From contig NZ_CP011266.1 of assembly GCF_001477655.1 (NCBI RefSeq), forward strand, positions 914,001 to 978,000: 64,000 nt of DNA, read 5' to 3'. Under the pieces are notes generated by a model. It made no database searches, had not been told where the DNA came from, and worked only from the letters and a program-made list of their open reading frames with translations. Both the position numbers and the translations under genes were made by a program. Numbering within the stretch: the stretch's first letter is position 1; every line of letters starts with the position of its first letter. Shown piece after piece: positions 17,739 through 26,397 of the stretch. This stretch comes from Methanobrevibacter millerae (lineage in GTDB: Archaea; Methanobacteriota; Methanobacteria; Methanobacteriales; Methanobacteriaceae).

Positions 17739-18965
17739 TTAAAACAGTTTAATTTGGTCATAATGAATTCCATGGAATTTTTCTCTATCTACTTCAGGTA
17801 AGTCCAGATAATGTTCTAATTTTAATTTTCCAAATCTTTCCTTTTCTTCTATAGGAACATAAACACTAATATCAGGAATGTTGAATCTTGCTTTGCTTAA
17901 TGCTCCTATTATATTTGATATTTCAGTTAAAGGGTACAATTTATTATCTACATTAACTTGAGTTTTCATTTCACTGAAACGAGGATATTCTGCGATATTT
18001 ATGAAAACATAATTTTTATCCATGTTGTAATCTTCAGCTATTTCTTCTTCAGCTTTTCTAAGGTTTTTTTGATCAATTTTATATAACTTTTCAGGATTTT
18101 TAAAATTGTCCAGACGTATGGTTTTCACTCTTTTTGGTATTATTCTGTTATCCAGTCTGTTTATCATATCTCTTACTATTTCATCGTCACTTTGTCTGAA
18201 AAGGGATATTATATCTGAATCGTCATATTTGTACATGTCATTTTCGTTTATTTTCCCTGAATTGATTTCTCTTTTCAATGCTCTTCTAAACATCGTATTG
18301 ACGATTCTTGTTGTATGGTGCTGGTAAACGCTAGGATACATAAAATATCGTGAAACTAAAGCTCCTTCTGCTGCCTGAACACCTTTGATGTCAAGCACTA
18401 AACCGTCTTCCAGTGTTAAATTGGATATTATTCTTTCATAATCAATTACTCCATAAGCTACTCCAGTATTGTGTGAGTCTCTTAAAAGATAATCCATTCT
18501 GTCCACATCTAATTCTCCAGAAATAATTGGTCCTAGCTTTCCCTTACCTTGGATTATGTCGCCAATCTCTTTTGTGTCAAACTTTTCATCAAGCAAATCA
18601 TGCATTGATGTTTGTTCAATCACAAATTTTGTCAATTCTTCATGTGGGAATGATAGTACTCCTTCTGAAACATGTGAAAATGGGCCGTGTCCAATATCAT
18701 GCAGAAGACCAGATATTCTGGCCAATTCTATTTCATCTTTGCTTAAGTTTAATTTGGTGGCCAGTTTTGATGCTAAGTACATTGTTCCAACACAATGTTC
18801 AAATCTGCTGTGGTTTGCTCCGGGGTAAATTAAATTTATTAATCCCAGTTGCTTGATTCTTCTTATGCGTTGGAATTGGGGCATATCCATTACTTTAACT
18901 TCAAATTCATTTAAATTTATATCTCCATAGACACTGTCTCTTATGAACTTATATTTTTTAGTCAC
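17739..18965 (-). CDS. HD-domain phosphohydrolase (dGTPase/SAMHD1-like)
   Basis: 408 residues from a GTG start. The metal site is complete: HSRFEHCVGT (first His), LLHDIGHGPFSH (HD pair) and DVDRMDYLLRDS (last Asp). Such proteins hydrolyse nucleotides, often dNTPs; the exact substrate is unknown. A longer frame to 19010 exists, but GGTGGTGATT followed by GTG at 18965 fits initiation, and this start overlaps the upstream gene by only 8 bp. It is the second gene of the leftward run that ends at mobA. Confidence 0.82.
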   Translation of the reverse strand: MTKKYKFIRDSVYGDINLNEFEVKVMDMPQFQRIRRIKQLGLINLIYPGANHSRFEHCVGTMYLASKLATKLNLSKDEIELARISGLLHDIGHGPFSHVSEGVLSFPHEELTKFVIEQTSMHDLLDEKFDTKEIGDIIQGKGKLGPIISGELDVDRMDYLLRDSHNTGVAYGVIDYERIISNLTLEDGLVLDIKGVQAAEGALVSRYFMYPSVYQHHTTRIVNTMFRRALKREINSGKINENDMYKYDDSDIISLFRQSDDEIVRDMINRLDNRIIPKRVKTIRLDNFKNPEKLYKIDQKNLRKAEEEIAEDYNMDKNYVFINIAEYPRFSEMKTQVNVDNKLYPLTEISNIIGALSKARFNIPDISVYVPIEEKERFGKLKLEHYLDLPEVDREKFHGIHYDQIKLF

Positions 18966-19257
18966 GTGAATCACCACCCCATATGTTATTCCATGTATTA
19001 TTTGCAACATCTATTACATTATTCGTAAAGTTTTCAATGCTTGATGTGTTATTATTTGTGTTGTTTTCGACTTTTGGAACGATGACCTGAACGTTTTGAA
19101 TGTTATGTGGTTCAAATGAATCATCTTGTATTGCAGTGAGTTTTGTGGAGTTTGTATTATCTATAGTAACTACGCTAGCAAATACACTACTTAATACAAA
19201 TGCCATTACTGACACTATCAAAAATATTAGTAAATACCCTTTGGTAGATTGTTTCAT
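18958..19257 (-). CDS. Small secreted or membrane-anchored protein
   Basis: 99 residues that I do not recognise. Residues 7-29 form a hydrophobic signal sequence (LLIFLIVSVMAFVLSSVFASVV), followed by an Asn/Thr-rich extracellular part with several possible N-glycosylation sequons (NNTNNNTSS, NFTNN, NNTWNN). It overlaps the HD gene by 8 bp and is therefore likely co-transcribed. A TATA-like AGTATAGTTTAAAA upstream on the minus strand (about 19312-19325) suggests this is the first gene of the leftward operon. Confidence 0.6.
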   Translation of the reverse strand: MKQSTKGYLLIFLIVSVMAFVLSSVFASVVTIDNTNSTKLTAIQDDSFEPHNIQNVQVIVPKVENNTNNNTSSIENFTNNVIDVANNTWNNIWGGDSRD

Positions 19258-19474
19258 AATAACACATTTTTTTATTTGATTTGGGAAATTTTAGTTTTAT
19301 TATTTTTAATTTTAAACTATACTTGTTATTTATTTTTATTTTAAGTTTTATATAATCTTTTCAATATTTTTTAAATTTTTTAAAATTTTCAAGATTATGT
19401 CAGAATTAGAATTTTAATTAATTAAATAATTTATAAAAAATATAATAAAAAAAGATGATGGTGGGTGGTGAAGT

Positions 19475-20089
19475 TCAATGATCTATAACAACACCATATA
19501 TGTCAGTAGTATTTACCCAAGTAGTTATTCCTTTAGTTTCATATAAAACACCATTTCTGTATTCCTGTGTTGTATCAGTATTATCACTGGTTAAATAGAC
19601 CTGGTCTCCTTTAATCTGTGATACTCTTTTAATAATTCTACCATATTCAGGGGAATTGGCCACTACAATATTACCAACTTTAATATTTTTAGTTTTTTCT
19701 ACAGTTACTGTTTGACCATCATTTAATGTAGGATACATTGAGTTTCCTTCAACATGATATACAATAGGGATTTTGTTTTCACCTATTGATGAATCTATCT
19801 TAACCTTAACGTTGTCTAATCCATATCCAAGGCAAATTCTTAAAATTCCTTGCTGTAAATCTTTTGCATTTCCAGTAGTGTTGTTCATTGACTGGAATGT
19901 GTAATCACAGATTTCTTTGTTCAATCTGTTTGTATCAACACCTGCAAAAGGTGAAACTATTGTTTGGGAAGTTACATTTTCACCATCTATATACACATTA
20001 ACGGAATCTCCAATAAACAGGAAATATCCTCCAAAAATAAGTATGATTAGTACTATAATACCTATAACTAAAGTACCTTTATTAGCCAT
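19475..20089 (-). CDS. Membrane-anchored S26-type (signal-peptidase-like) serine protease
   Basis: 204 residues. One N-terminal membrane helix (about 7-26) is followed by about 85 residues of unassigned outer domain, then the S24/S26 fold: EGNSMYPTLNDGQ (catalytic Ser) and GRIIKRVSQIKGDQVYLTSDN (candidate general-base Lys). A Ser-Lys dyad is the bacterial form; most archaeal Sec11-type signal peptidases use Ser-His. It may process a special substrate set. GTG 20098 lies within the Shine-Dalgarno AAGTGAT, so ATG 20089 is used. The gene follows aroD by 9 bp. Confidence 0.75.
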   Translation of the reverse strand: MANKGTLVIGIIVLIILIFGGYFLFIGDSVNVYIDGENVTSQTIVSPFAGVDTNRLNKEICDYTFQSMNNTTGNAKDLQQGILRICLGYGLDNVKVKIDSSIGENKIPIVYHVEGNSMYPTLNDGQTVTVEKTKNIKVGNIVVANSPEYGRIIKRVSQIKGDQVYLTSDNTDTTQEYRNGVLYETKGITTWVNTTDIYGVVIDH

Positions 20090-20098
20090 TAAAATCAC

Positions 20099-20773
20099 TT
20101 AATCCATGATATTTAAATCCATATTCAGTAATGCTCGCATTGTTTCAATATCAATTTGGCCAGGAGCTGTAACATCTCTGCCTGCAGCAAAAGTAATTGG
20201 TGAATCGAATTTAGAAGCCATAACTCTTGTATAACTTCCTAAATCACTCATAGAAATAGCAATTGTATTTTCACAGTGAGAAAGAATAGCTAATACTTTC
20301 AATGTATCATCCAAATCTTTTGGCATGAATGCAACTTTTGCAATATCTCCAAGTTCCTGTTCTTTATTGACAATATATGTTATTTCATCAATTTCAGGTG
20401 TTTTTTCAAAATCATGATAAGAAACAATAGTTTTTACTCCAGTGTCATGAATCATATTTATATATTCATCATCACTTTGAAGTTCAATATCCACATAATC
20501 AACTAAATCAGCACATTTGTATAGAATGTCAATTCTTTCCTTTTCAGATCCTTTAAATGATCCTCCTTCAGTTGAAATTCTATTGGTTGCAATCATAGGA
20601 AAATTAATTTCTTCAATTGTTTGCTTTATTTGTTTAAAATCAGGATTTTCAAGTGCGTCAATTCTAAATTCTAAAATATCTGCTCCTTTATTGATACAAT
20701 CATTTGCAACTTCGATTACTTCATCAATTTTACTTTGAAAAATTGGTATAGCTATTTTAGTTTGTGAATACAT
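20099..20773 (-). CDS. aroD: 3-dehydroquinate dehydratase, type I
   Basis: 224 residues of the class I aldolase-fold enzyme that dehydrates 3-dehydroquinate in the shikimate pathway. Recognisable parts are GADILEFRIDAL near the start, the catalytic His in VSYHDF, the Schiff-base Lys in DIAKVAFMP, and MSDLGSYTRVMA. The end TAPGQIDIETMRALL is typical. It lies upstream of the S26 protease gene; the pairing has no obvious biochemical link. Confidence 0.92.
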   Translation of the reverse strand: MYSQTKIAIPIFQSKIDEVIEVANDCINKGADILEFRIDALENPDFKQIKQTIEEINFPMIATNRISTEGGSFKGSEKERIDILYKCADLVDYVDIELQSDDEYINMIHDTGVKTIVSYHDFEKTPEIDEITYIVNKEQELGDIAKVAFMPKDLDDTLKVLAILSHCENTIAISMSDLGSYTRVMASKFDSPITFAAGRDVTAPGQIDIETMRALLNMDLNIMD

Positions 20774-20906
20774 TGATTGATATTTTTGATTGTTGTTATT
20801 AATTAATTTTTTCTTAATATTTAAATAAATTAACTAACATAATATATTACAGGTAAAATTTGATTATTTTATTATATTTTTTTAATTAAATGTTAAAGGT
20901 GTTATT

Positions 20907-21632
20907 TTGAAAATTACAGCTATAGGTGCCGACATTTCTAAAAATGATGTGTCCTGTAGTACTACATTGGTAGAAAATATAGAAAAAAATCTTTATAAAA
21001 TTAATGAGTTAGGTGCTAGCCATGTTGCTCTAACAAATGTCACAGGTGATGACGTTGTCATATCTGCATTTGTTGAAGATGATTTGCTTGAAAATATTAA
21101 TGAAGGTATCGTTAATATATTGAAAAATTGTGCAGAAAGCTTAGGGGATTTATCCGGCATATCTGATAATGCGGATGATGCAGGTGAAGGGATTTCATAT
21201 GCAGAAGCTAAATTCCGTGATGGTTTTTATACTGATGCCATTATTTTAGGCTTTGATACCTATGGTGGCGAACCTTTTGTTGCGGATGTTGCGAATTCAG
21301 CAATTAAAGCAGCTCGAGGAATGGATAATTTAACTGATGTTTCAGATTTAATAGAATCAAAAACCAGAAAAATTCCGGGTGTAGGATATGTTTCTTCTGA
21401 AACCGATGATCCAGTTGTAGTTGCTACTGTTGAAAATATTGAATCTGTTGGTGTTATAGCAAGTGCCATGATTGGTGCTGCATTAGGCAATAAAAATACA
21501 TATCTGGTTGAAAGAGGAACGGCTTGTAATATATTGCCTGGTAGTGTGATTTTTTCAGCTACTGCACTTATGAACGGGAATGTTATAGATTTAGCAGTTC
21601 CATTTCAAAATAAAACAAGAATTTTACGTTAA
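20907..21632 (+). CDS. Conserved hypothetical protein upstream of sucD
   Basis: 241 residues with no family that I can name with confidence. It is soluble and opens with ITAIGADISKNDVSCSTT. A glycine/alanine-rich stretch, VGVIASAMIGAALGNKNTYLVERGT, lies in the last third, and the end resembles a beta-strand domain (ALMNGNVIDLAVPF). The start is TTG 20907, preceded by AAAGGTGTT. Only 12 bp separate it from sucD, so it probably belongs to the sucD-hmgA transcript. Confidence 0.65.
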   Translation: MKITAIGADISKNDVSCSTTLVENIEKNLYKINELGASHVALTNVTGDDVVISAFVEDDLLENINEGIVNILKNCAESLGDLSGISDNADDAGEGISYAEAKFRDGFYTDAIILGFDTYGGEPFVADVANSAIKAARGMDNLTDVSDLIESKTRKIPGVGYVSSETDDPVVVATVENIESVGVIASAMIGAALGNKNTYLVERGTACNILPGSVIFSATALMNGNVIDLAVPFQNKTRILR

Positions 21633-21644
21633 GGATGTTATATT

Positions 21645-22505
21645 ATGATTTTATTAGATGAAAATACAAAATGTTTAGTTCAAGGAATAACCGGTAAGCA
21701 AGGTTCTTTCCATACAGAACAAATGTTAAATTATGATACTTGCATTCAAGCAGGTGTTACTCCTGGAAAAGGAGGTCAAGACTTTTTAGGTGTACCGATT
21801 TTTAACTCTATAGAAGAGGCAACCGAAGAGACTGATGTTAATGCATCAATTATTTTTGTTCCTGCAAAATTTGCAAAAGATGCTGCTTTTGAATCTATCA
21901 GACATTTAGATTTGGTTGTAATAATATCAGAACATATTCCTGTTCATGATTCCTTGGATATTATGGCTTATGCTAACCAAATGGACACTACTGTAATCGG
22001 TCCAAATACTCCGGGTGTCATCTCTCCTGGTGTCGGTAAATTAGGTATCATGCCTACACATATCTTTAAAGAAGGTAATGTTGGTTTGATTTCAAGAAGC
22101 GGTACTTTAACTTATGAAATTGCCAGCGAGCTTACTCGTGCAGGAATCGGTCAAAGTACCTGTGTTGGAATTGGTGGAGACCCTGTAATAGGTACAAATT
22201 ATATTGATATTTTAAAAAGATTTGAAGAAGATGATGGTACTGATTCCGTTGTTTTAATTGGTGAAATAGGAGGTAATGCTGAAGAAAAGGCTGCTGAATA
22301 TATTAAAAATGAAATGACAAAACCTGTCGTATCATATATTGCTGGCAGAACCGCACCTCCTGGAAAAAGAATGGGGCATGCAGGTGCTATTATTCAAGGA
22401 AACACTGGTACTGTGGTAAGTAAAACTGAAGCTTTAAATGATGCTGGTGTTGAAGTAGCTAAAAAACCATCTGAAATTGTAGAATTACTTAAAAAGGTAT
22501 TATAA
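21645..22505 (+). CDS. sucD: Succinate-CoA ligase (ADP-forming) alpha subunit
   Basis: 286 residues, standard for the CoA-binding alpha subunit. The start [18 protein letters not shown] is the Rossmann CoA-binding loop. The phosphohistidine lies in [10 protein letters not shown], and RSGTLTYE and [10 protein letters not shown] are conserved. In Methanobacteriales the enzyme works in the incomplete reductive citric-acid pathway towards 2-oxoglutarate. The beta subunit gene (sucC) is not in the window. The HMG-CoA reductase gene starts 1 bp after the stop. Confidence 0.95.
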   Translation: MILLDENTKCLVQGITGKQGSFHTEQMLNYDTCIQAGVTPGKGGQDFLGVPIFNSIEEATEETDVNASIIFVPAKFAKDAAFESIRHLDLVVIISEHIPVHDSLDIMAYANQMDTTVIGPNTPGVISPGVGKLGIMPTHIFKEGNVGLISRSGTLTYEIASELTRAGIGQSTCVGIGGDPVIGTNYIDILKRFEEDDGTDSVVLIGEIGGNAEEKAAEYIKNEMTKPVVSYIAGRTAPPGKRMGHAGAIIQGNTGTVVSKTEALNDAGVEVAKKPSEIVELLKKVL

Positions 22506-22506
22506 T

Positions 22507-23709
22507 ATGAATCATAATGAAATTGTTGATAAATTATTGGCTGGTGAGTTAAAACTTTACCAGGTAGATAAGGAAGTTTCAGCAAAGGAAGCCACAGATA
22601 TCAGACGTGAATTTCTTGAAAAAAAGTATTCAATTCAGTTAGATAATATTGCTAATTATTCTTTGGATATGGAAAGGGCTTCCGCTAGAAATATTGAAAA
22701 TTCAATTGGTGTTTTGCAGTTGCCGATGGGTATTGCAGGTCCGTTAAAAATTAATGGTGATAAATGTAATCGTGAGGTTTTTGTTCCTCTTGCAACTTCT
22801 GAAGGGGCTCTTGTAGCTTCAATCAATAGAGGAGCATCTACAATCACTGCTTCTGGTGGTGTTAATGCACATGTATTATCTGATATTATGACTCGTGCAC
22901 CTGTTATCAAAACTGAAAATGCCACACAATCTATGGAAATAAAACAATGGTTTATTGATAATTTCGATGAATTAAAAGAAATTGCTGAAAGTACAACATC
23001 TCATGGTAAACTTTTAAAAATAGATCCAATATTGATTGCCGGTTCTTATGTCTATCCTCGTTTTGTCTACTCAACCGGAGACAGTATGGGAATGAACATG
23101 GTTACAATTGCAACAGAAAAAATTTTGGATAAATTGGCTAGCGAAACCACTGCTCGCCATATTGCACTAAGCGGTAATGCATGTGTTGATAAAAAGCCTG
23201 CTGCAATCAACATGGTTGAAGGAAGAGGAAAAAGTGTTGTTGCAGATATTTTGATACCTGAAGATGTTGTAAATAAAAAACTGAAAACCACTGCTGAGGC
23301 AATTGAAGAAGTTAACGTTGCTAAAAATTTAATCGGTTCAGCAATTAGTGGAAGTTTAAGTTATAATGCTCATTATGCAAACATGGTTGCAGCCATATTT
23401 TTAGCCACAGGTCAGGATGCAGCACATGTTGTTGAAGGGTCATTAGGTATTACAACTGCTGAAGCACGTGATGGGGATTTGTATTTCTCTGTTAATTTGC
23501 CTGATTTGCCTGTTGCTACTGTGGGTGGTGGAACAAGCCTTGAGGTAGCAAATGAAGGATTGAATATTTTAGGTGTTGCTGGTTCTGGAAAAGCACATGA
23601 ATTTGCAGAAATTGTAGCGAGTACTGTTCTTGCAGGAGAATTGTCTTTAGTTGGTGCATTGGCTGCGGGGCATTTGGCAAGAGCACACCAAGAACTTGGA
23701 AGGGGTTAA
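22507..23709 (+). CDS. hmgA: 3-hydroxy-3-methylglutaryl-CoA reductase, class I
   Basis: 400 residues. It makes mevalonate from HMG-CoA, the committed step for archaeal isoprenoid lipids. Seen are ATSEGALVASINRG (catalytic Glu), SMGMNMVTIATEK (NADPH region), GQDAAHVVEGS (catalytic Asp) and GAL-AAGHLARAHQELGRG at the end with the catalytic His. The length and motifs are those of the archaeal class I enzyme without a membrane domain. It is translationally close to sucD (one base apart). A small acidic gene follows. Confidence 0.96.
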   Translation: MNHNEIVDKLLAGELKLYQVDKEVSAKEATDIRREFLEKKYSIQLDNIANYSLDMERASARNIENSIGVLQLPMGIAGPLKINGDKCNREVFVPLATSEGALVASINRGASTITASGGVNAHVLSDIMTRAPVIKTENATQSMEIKQWFIDNFDELKEIAESTTSHGKLLKIDPILIAGSYVYPRFVYSTGDSMGMNMVTIATEKILDKLASETTARHIALSGNACVDKKPAAINMVEGRGKSVVADILIPEDVVNKKLKTTAEAIEEVNVAKNLIGSAISGSLSYNAHYANMVAAIFLATGQDAAHVVEGSLGITTAEARDGDLYFSVNLPDLPVATVGGGTSLEVANEGLNILGVAGSGKAHEFAEIVASTVLAGELSLVGALAAGHLARAHQELGRG

Positions 23710-23711
23710 AG

Positions 23712-23915
23712 ATGGAAGATATTGACAATATACTTTTGCCGGAAATTAATTTGGAAACTGATGATATTATAATGAATATTGCAGTAAAAAAAGATTATTC
23801 TACTATTGAAGACCTTGATGAAAGAAAAAAAGAATTTATCAATGATTTAAAAGCTTTTATTGAGGAATTTAGTCAGACAGAAGAGTCTTTAGAATTCATG
23901 AAGTATTATGACTAA
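23712..23915 (+). CDS. Small acidic hypothetical protein downstream of hmgA
   Basis: 67 residues with many Asp and Glu, predicted largely helical. There is no cysteine, signal sequence or motif that I recognise. ATG 23712 lies 2 bp after the hmgA stop and is preceded by GGAAGGGG at the end of hmgA, so it is likely translated from the same message. Its last 4 bp overlap the convergent DUF116 gene. Confidence 0.6.
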   Translation: MEDIDNILLPEINLETDDIIMNIAVKKDYSTIEDLDERKKEFINDLKAFIEEFSQTEESLEFMKYYD

Positions 23916-24556
23916 TCTTTTGAATTGATTATTTTTAATACTTCACTAACATCCACTTTTGTTTCATAACATCCTGTTTTTTTAAGTAAAATTCCTTGTG
24001 GACAAAAATCAGAAAGCAACATCATCATCTGACTTAAATCTTCATGGCATGCAACGCCAATTACGGATTTGAATCTGTTTTCCATCACAATCTTTTTAAC
24101 AAAACTTGATCCAGGAACAATATATAATTTATATCCTTTAGGGTCTGCTTTATTTTTGATAACGCCTATGGAACATAATCCGCAGCAGGTACAGTTAACG
24201 CCTTCTTTTTGCAATGTTGCAGGACAGTCTCTGTGTCTTAGACAATGTGGTAAAAATATTAATGTTTCATTTGCGGGAATTTGTCTAAATTTCTTTTTGT
24301 TAATGTCATTTCTCAGTTCTATGCTTAAATCATCAATCAAATGGTCATCTAATTTTATAAGTTTAGCTATTGATTTAAATGGAGAATATAATGTATCAAT
24401 TATGAATAAAAGGAATTTTGGAAATATTACAATTCCTCTTTTAATAAATATTCTTCCAAATATTATGAATATGACAAATAATATAATTATTAGAATAATT
24501 ATTAAAATTATCAATCTTCCGAGCAATGAATATATTAATTCAAAATCAAATATCAT
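23912..24556 (-). CDS. DUF116 family membrane protein with cysteine clusters
   Basis: 214 residues. One long hydrophobic segment (about 10-40, very Ile-rich) is followed by the DUF116 core: FLPHCLRHRDCPA, EGVNCTCCGLCSIG and VPGSSFVKKIV. The clustered cysteines suggest a metal or Fe-S site; the biochemical role of DUF116 is not known to me. A longer frame to 24586 exists, but AAAGGTTTT immediately before ATG 24556 favours the shorter form. It runs in the same direction as the gene at 24558-25010, one base away. Confidence 0.78.
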   Translation of the reverse strand: MIFDFELIYSLLGRLIILIIILIIILFVIFIIFGRIFIKRGIVIFPKFLLFIIDTLYSPFKSIAKLIKLDDHLIDDLSIELRNDINKKKFRQIPANETLIFLPHCLRHRDCPATLQKEGVNCTCCGLCSIGVIKNKADPKGYKLYIVPGSSFVKKIVMENRFKSVIGVACHEDLSQMMMLLSDFCPQGILLKKTGCYETKVDVSEVLKIINSKD

Positions 24557-24557
24557 T

Positions 24558-25010
24558 TTAAAACCTTTCAATAGTGTATGTGTCATGTTTTTTATTCAAT
24601 GCGACACCGTTTTGGGTTTTAGTTATTGTTAATCCAGACAGTGAGTCGCATGAACATAATACATCTTGTTCGGGGTGTGTTCCTGGAGTAATATTACAGT
24701 TCAGATTTACCTTTTCACCTACTGATAATACTTGTGATAATCTTTTAGTTGAAGGATGGTCTTTATTTAGAATAACTATTGGTGAGTCCTCTTCACGGGT
24801 TAAATAAGCCTGTGCTCTAATGGCTCTTTTATCTTTTTTAAAATTGGATACTGCTATAATGTCATCCTTTTCAAGGAATTGGACTATTTCTTCATTGTCT
24901 TGTGTAGCTATAAAGAGCATTTTATTATCATTAGCTACCTTTACAATACCAACAGTACCAGTTTCCCCTTCAAGAAACAATATTTCATCATAGCTAAAAT
25001 CAATATTCAT
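24558..25010 (-). CDS. Hypothetical protein, 150 residues
   Basis: Unrecognised soluble protein with a beta-rich pattern (ETGTVGIVKVANDNKMLFIAT, DDIIAVSNF, VNLNCNITPG). It has a short cysteine group NCN...CSCDSL near residues 103-122. The Shine-Dalgarno GTGAT precedes ATG 25008-25010. It is the gene upstream of DUF116 in the same transcript and ends one base before that gene starts, so it may work with the DUF116 protein. Confidence 0.6.
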   Translation of the reverse strand: MNIDFSYDEILFLEGETGTVGIVKVANDNKMLFIATQDNEEIVQFLEKDDIIAVSNFKKDKRAIRAQAYLTREEDSPIVILNKDHPSTKRLSQVLSVGEKVNLNCNITPGTHPEQDVLCSCDSLSGLTITKTQNGVALNKKHDTYTIERF

Positions 25011-25048
25011 ATTATCACAAAAATAAAAAAAGAAGAATAAATATTTAT

Positions 25049-25204
25049 TTATTCTTTTGCTTCAACATTGTCACTTTGGCAGGAAGGACAAACAACTTTT
25101 CTTCCTAATCCTTTAAACTCATTTCCACAGTCTAAACATCTATATCTTTTAGTTTTCAATTTTTTCAAATCGATATCGGCCATTGGCCCACCGGTAGAAC
25201 ACAT
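25049..25204 (-). CDS. Small zinc-ribbon protein (51 residues)
   Basis: ATG at 25202-25204 and stop at 25049-25051, with GGTGAT upstream as Shine-Dalgarno. The protein starts MCSTGGPMAD and has a classical two-knuckle zinc ribbon, CLDCG near residues 23-27 and CPSCQ near 39-43, on a basic background. Small ribbons of this kind often bind RNA or act as subunits of larger complexes. The 3' end lies in an inverted repeat, GAATAAATA (25035-25043) with TATTTATTC (25046-25054). Confidence 0.75.
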   Translation of the reverse strand: MCSTGGPMADIDLKKLKTKRYRCLDCGNEFKGLGRKVVCPSCQSDNVEAKE

Positions 25205-25242
25205 TTAAAATCACCTATATTATATTATAATATATTATATAA

Positions 25243-26271
25243 TTAAATTTTTCTTTTGTTTCTTCTGGTTTGAAAATCCAACTGTTTTATTTTATTGAAT
25301 GTCTTATCTTCTTTTTTTACACTGTATAATAGTCTATAAAAGAATAATGCCTGATTTAACAATTTGTCTTGTTCATATTCTATGGCTAACTTTTCCAAAT
25401 TTTTGATTATGAACGGATGTGCTCCTAATTTGATATGTTTGTCCTGCATTAGTTCCTGACATTCTTCCTCGGTCAATATAATATTATAATTATTTTCAAG
25501 CTGTTCTATTCGCTGTACGACAAACGGATCGTTTTCAAATTTCAGGCTATGCATATAGCATGCTATTGTCAGTTCGATGTTATTTTCCTCATAATAATAG
25601 AATCCCAAATTTCTATAAATTCTTGCAAGCTCATATCCTGAATATGCATACTTCAATGCATCCATTGTATAAAAGTAAAATTTATTGAATGTGGGTGTGC
25701 GCATTTTGTAGATGTCACATAGTTCAAGGATAATTTTTGTTGATACGGGATTAATCTGCAAGGCTTTTTTTAAAGCGGATTCTGCTTCATCCAAACGTGA
25801 AGCATCCCTTAGTAAAAATCCGTATGCATAATATAAATCATCCAATGGCTGATCTTCAGGTATGAATCTAAGCTTTTTTTCACATCCTACAAATTCATTG
25901 AAAATCAGTTCCTCCAATGGGTTTGAGAAACTGTGGTATTCATTGATCTTATCATTTTCATATAACTTTGGATGTGTTTTAAAAAATGAGTCAAGCTTTT
26001 CCAGAGCGGTTTCGTAGTCATTGTTCTGTATATAAAATTCGGCTTCAATCAATGTCTCCTTAATAGGATTTTCTTCATTCACAATTCTTGCAAATTCTTT
26101 CTGCTCTTCAGGGGTTAAGCATTCCCAAATCATTCTGGATATCTCTTTAATTATTTCTGTTGAATATTCATGGGTTTTATATATTTCAATTTGGGATATC
26201 AAATATTTCCGATTCAAATCCTTATTTTCGCCGAGGTTTCTTTTTATATCTTCAATGACTTTGTGATACAT
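25243..26271 (-). CDS. Tetratricopeptide-repeat protein
   Basis: 342 residues, all helical. TPR-like helix pairs are visible: LIEAEFYIQNNDYETALEKLDSF-like near 100, YAYGFLLRDASRLDEAESALKKAL (about 150-172), LARIYRNLGFYYYEENNIELTIACYMHSL (about 215-243), and LAIEYEQDKLLNQALFFYRLLY near the end. There is no membrane segment. It probably acts as a scaffold; the partner is unknown. It is divergent from the thermosome gene with 126 bp between them. Confidence 0.75.
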   Translation of the reverse strand: MYHKVIEDIKRNLGENKDLNRKYLISQIEIYKTHEYSTEIIKEISRMIWECLTPEEQKEFARIVNEENPIKETLIEAEFYIQNNDYETALEKLDSFFKTHPKLYENDKINEYHSFSNPLEELIFNEFVGCEKKLRFIPEDQPLDDLYYAYGFLLRDASRLDEAESALKKALQINPVSTKIILELCDIYKMRTPTFNKFYFYTMDALKYAYSGYELARIYRNLGFYYYEENNIELTIACYMHSLKFENDPFVVQRIEQLENNYNIILTEEECQELMQDKHIKLGAHPFIIKNLEKLAIEYEQDKLLNQALFFYRLLYSVKKEDKTFNKIKQLDFQTRRNKRKI

Positions 26272-26397
26272 ATATAAAATATTATAATTCTAGACTTATT
26301 AAAGTAATCTTTTTATATTATCACAAATCAATATTATTAATGTATAAAAATATAATTTTTATATTCTATTATGAAATAATTTTAAAGGTGAAAATAT

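Noticed and set aside
25035-25054. Perfect 9-bp inverted repeat considered as a terminator
   Set aside because: It is pure A/T except the end pairs, has a 2-nt loop and lies over the stop of the small zinc-ribbon gene without a following T-tract on that strand.
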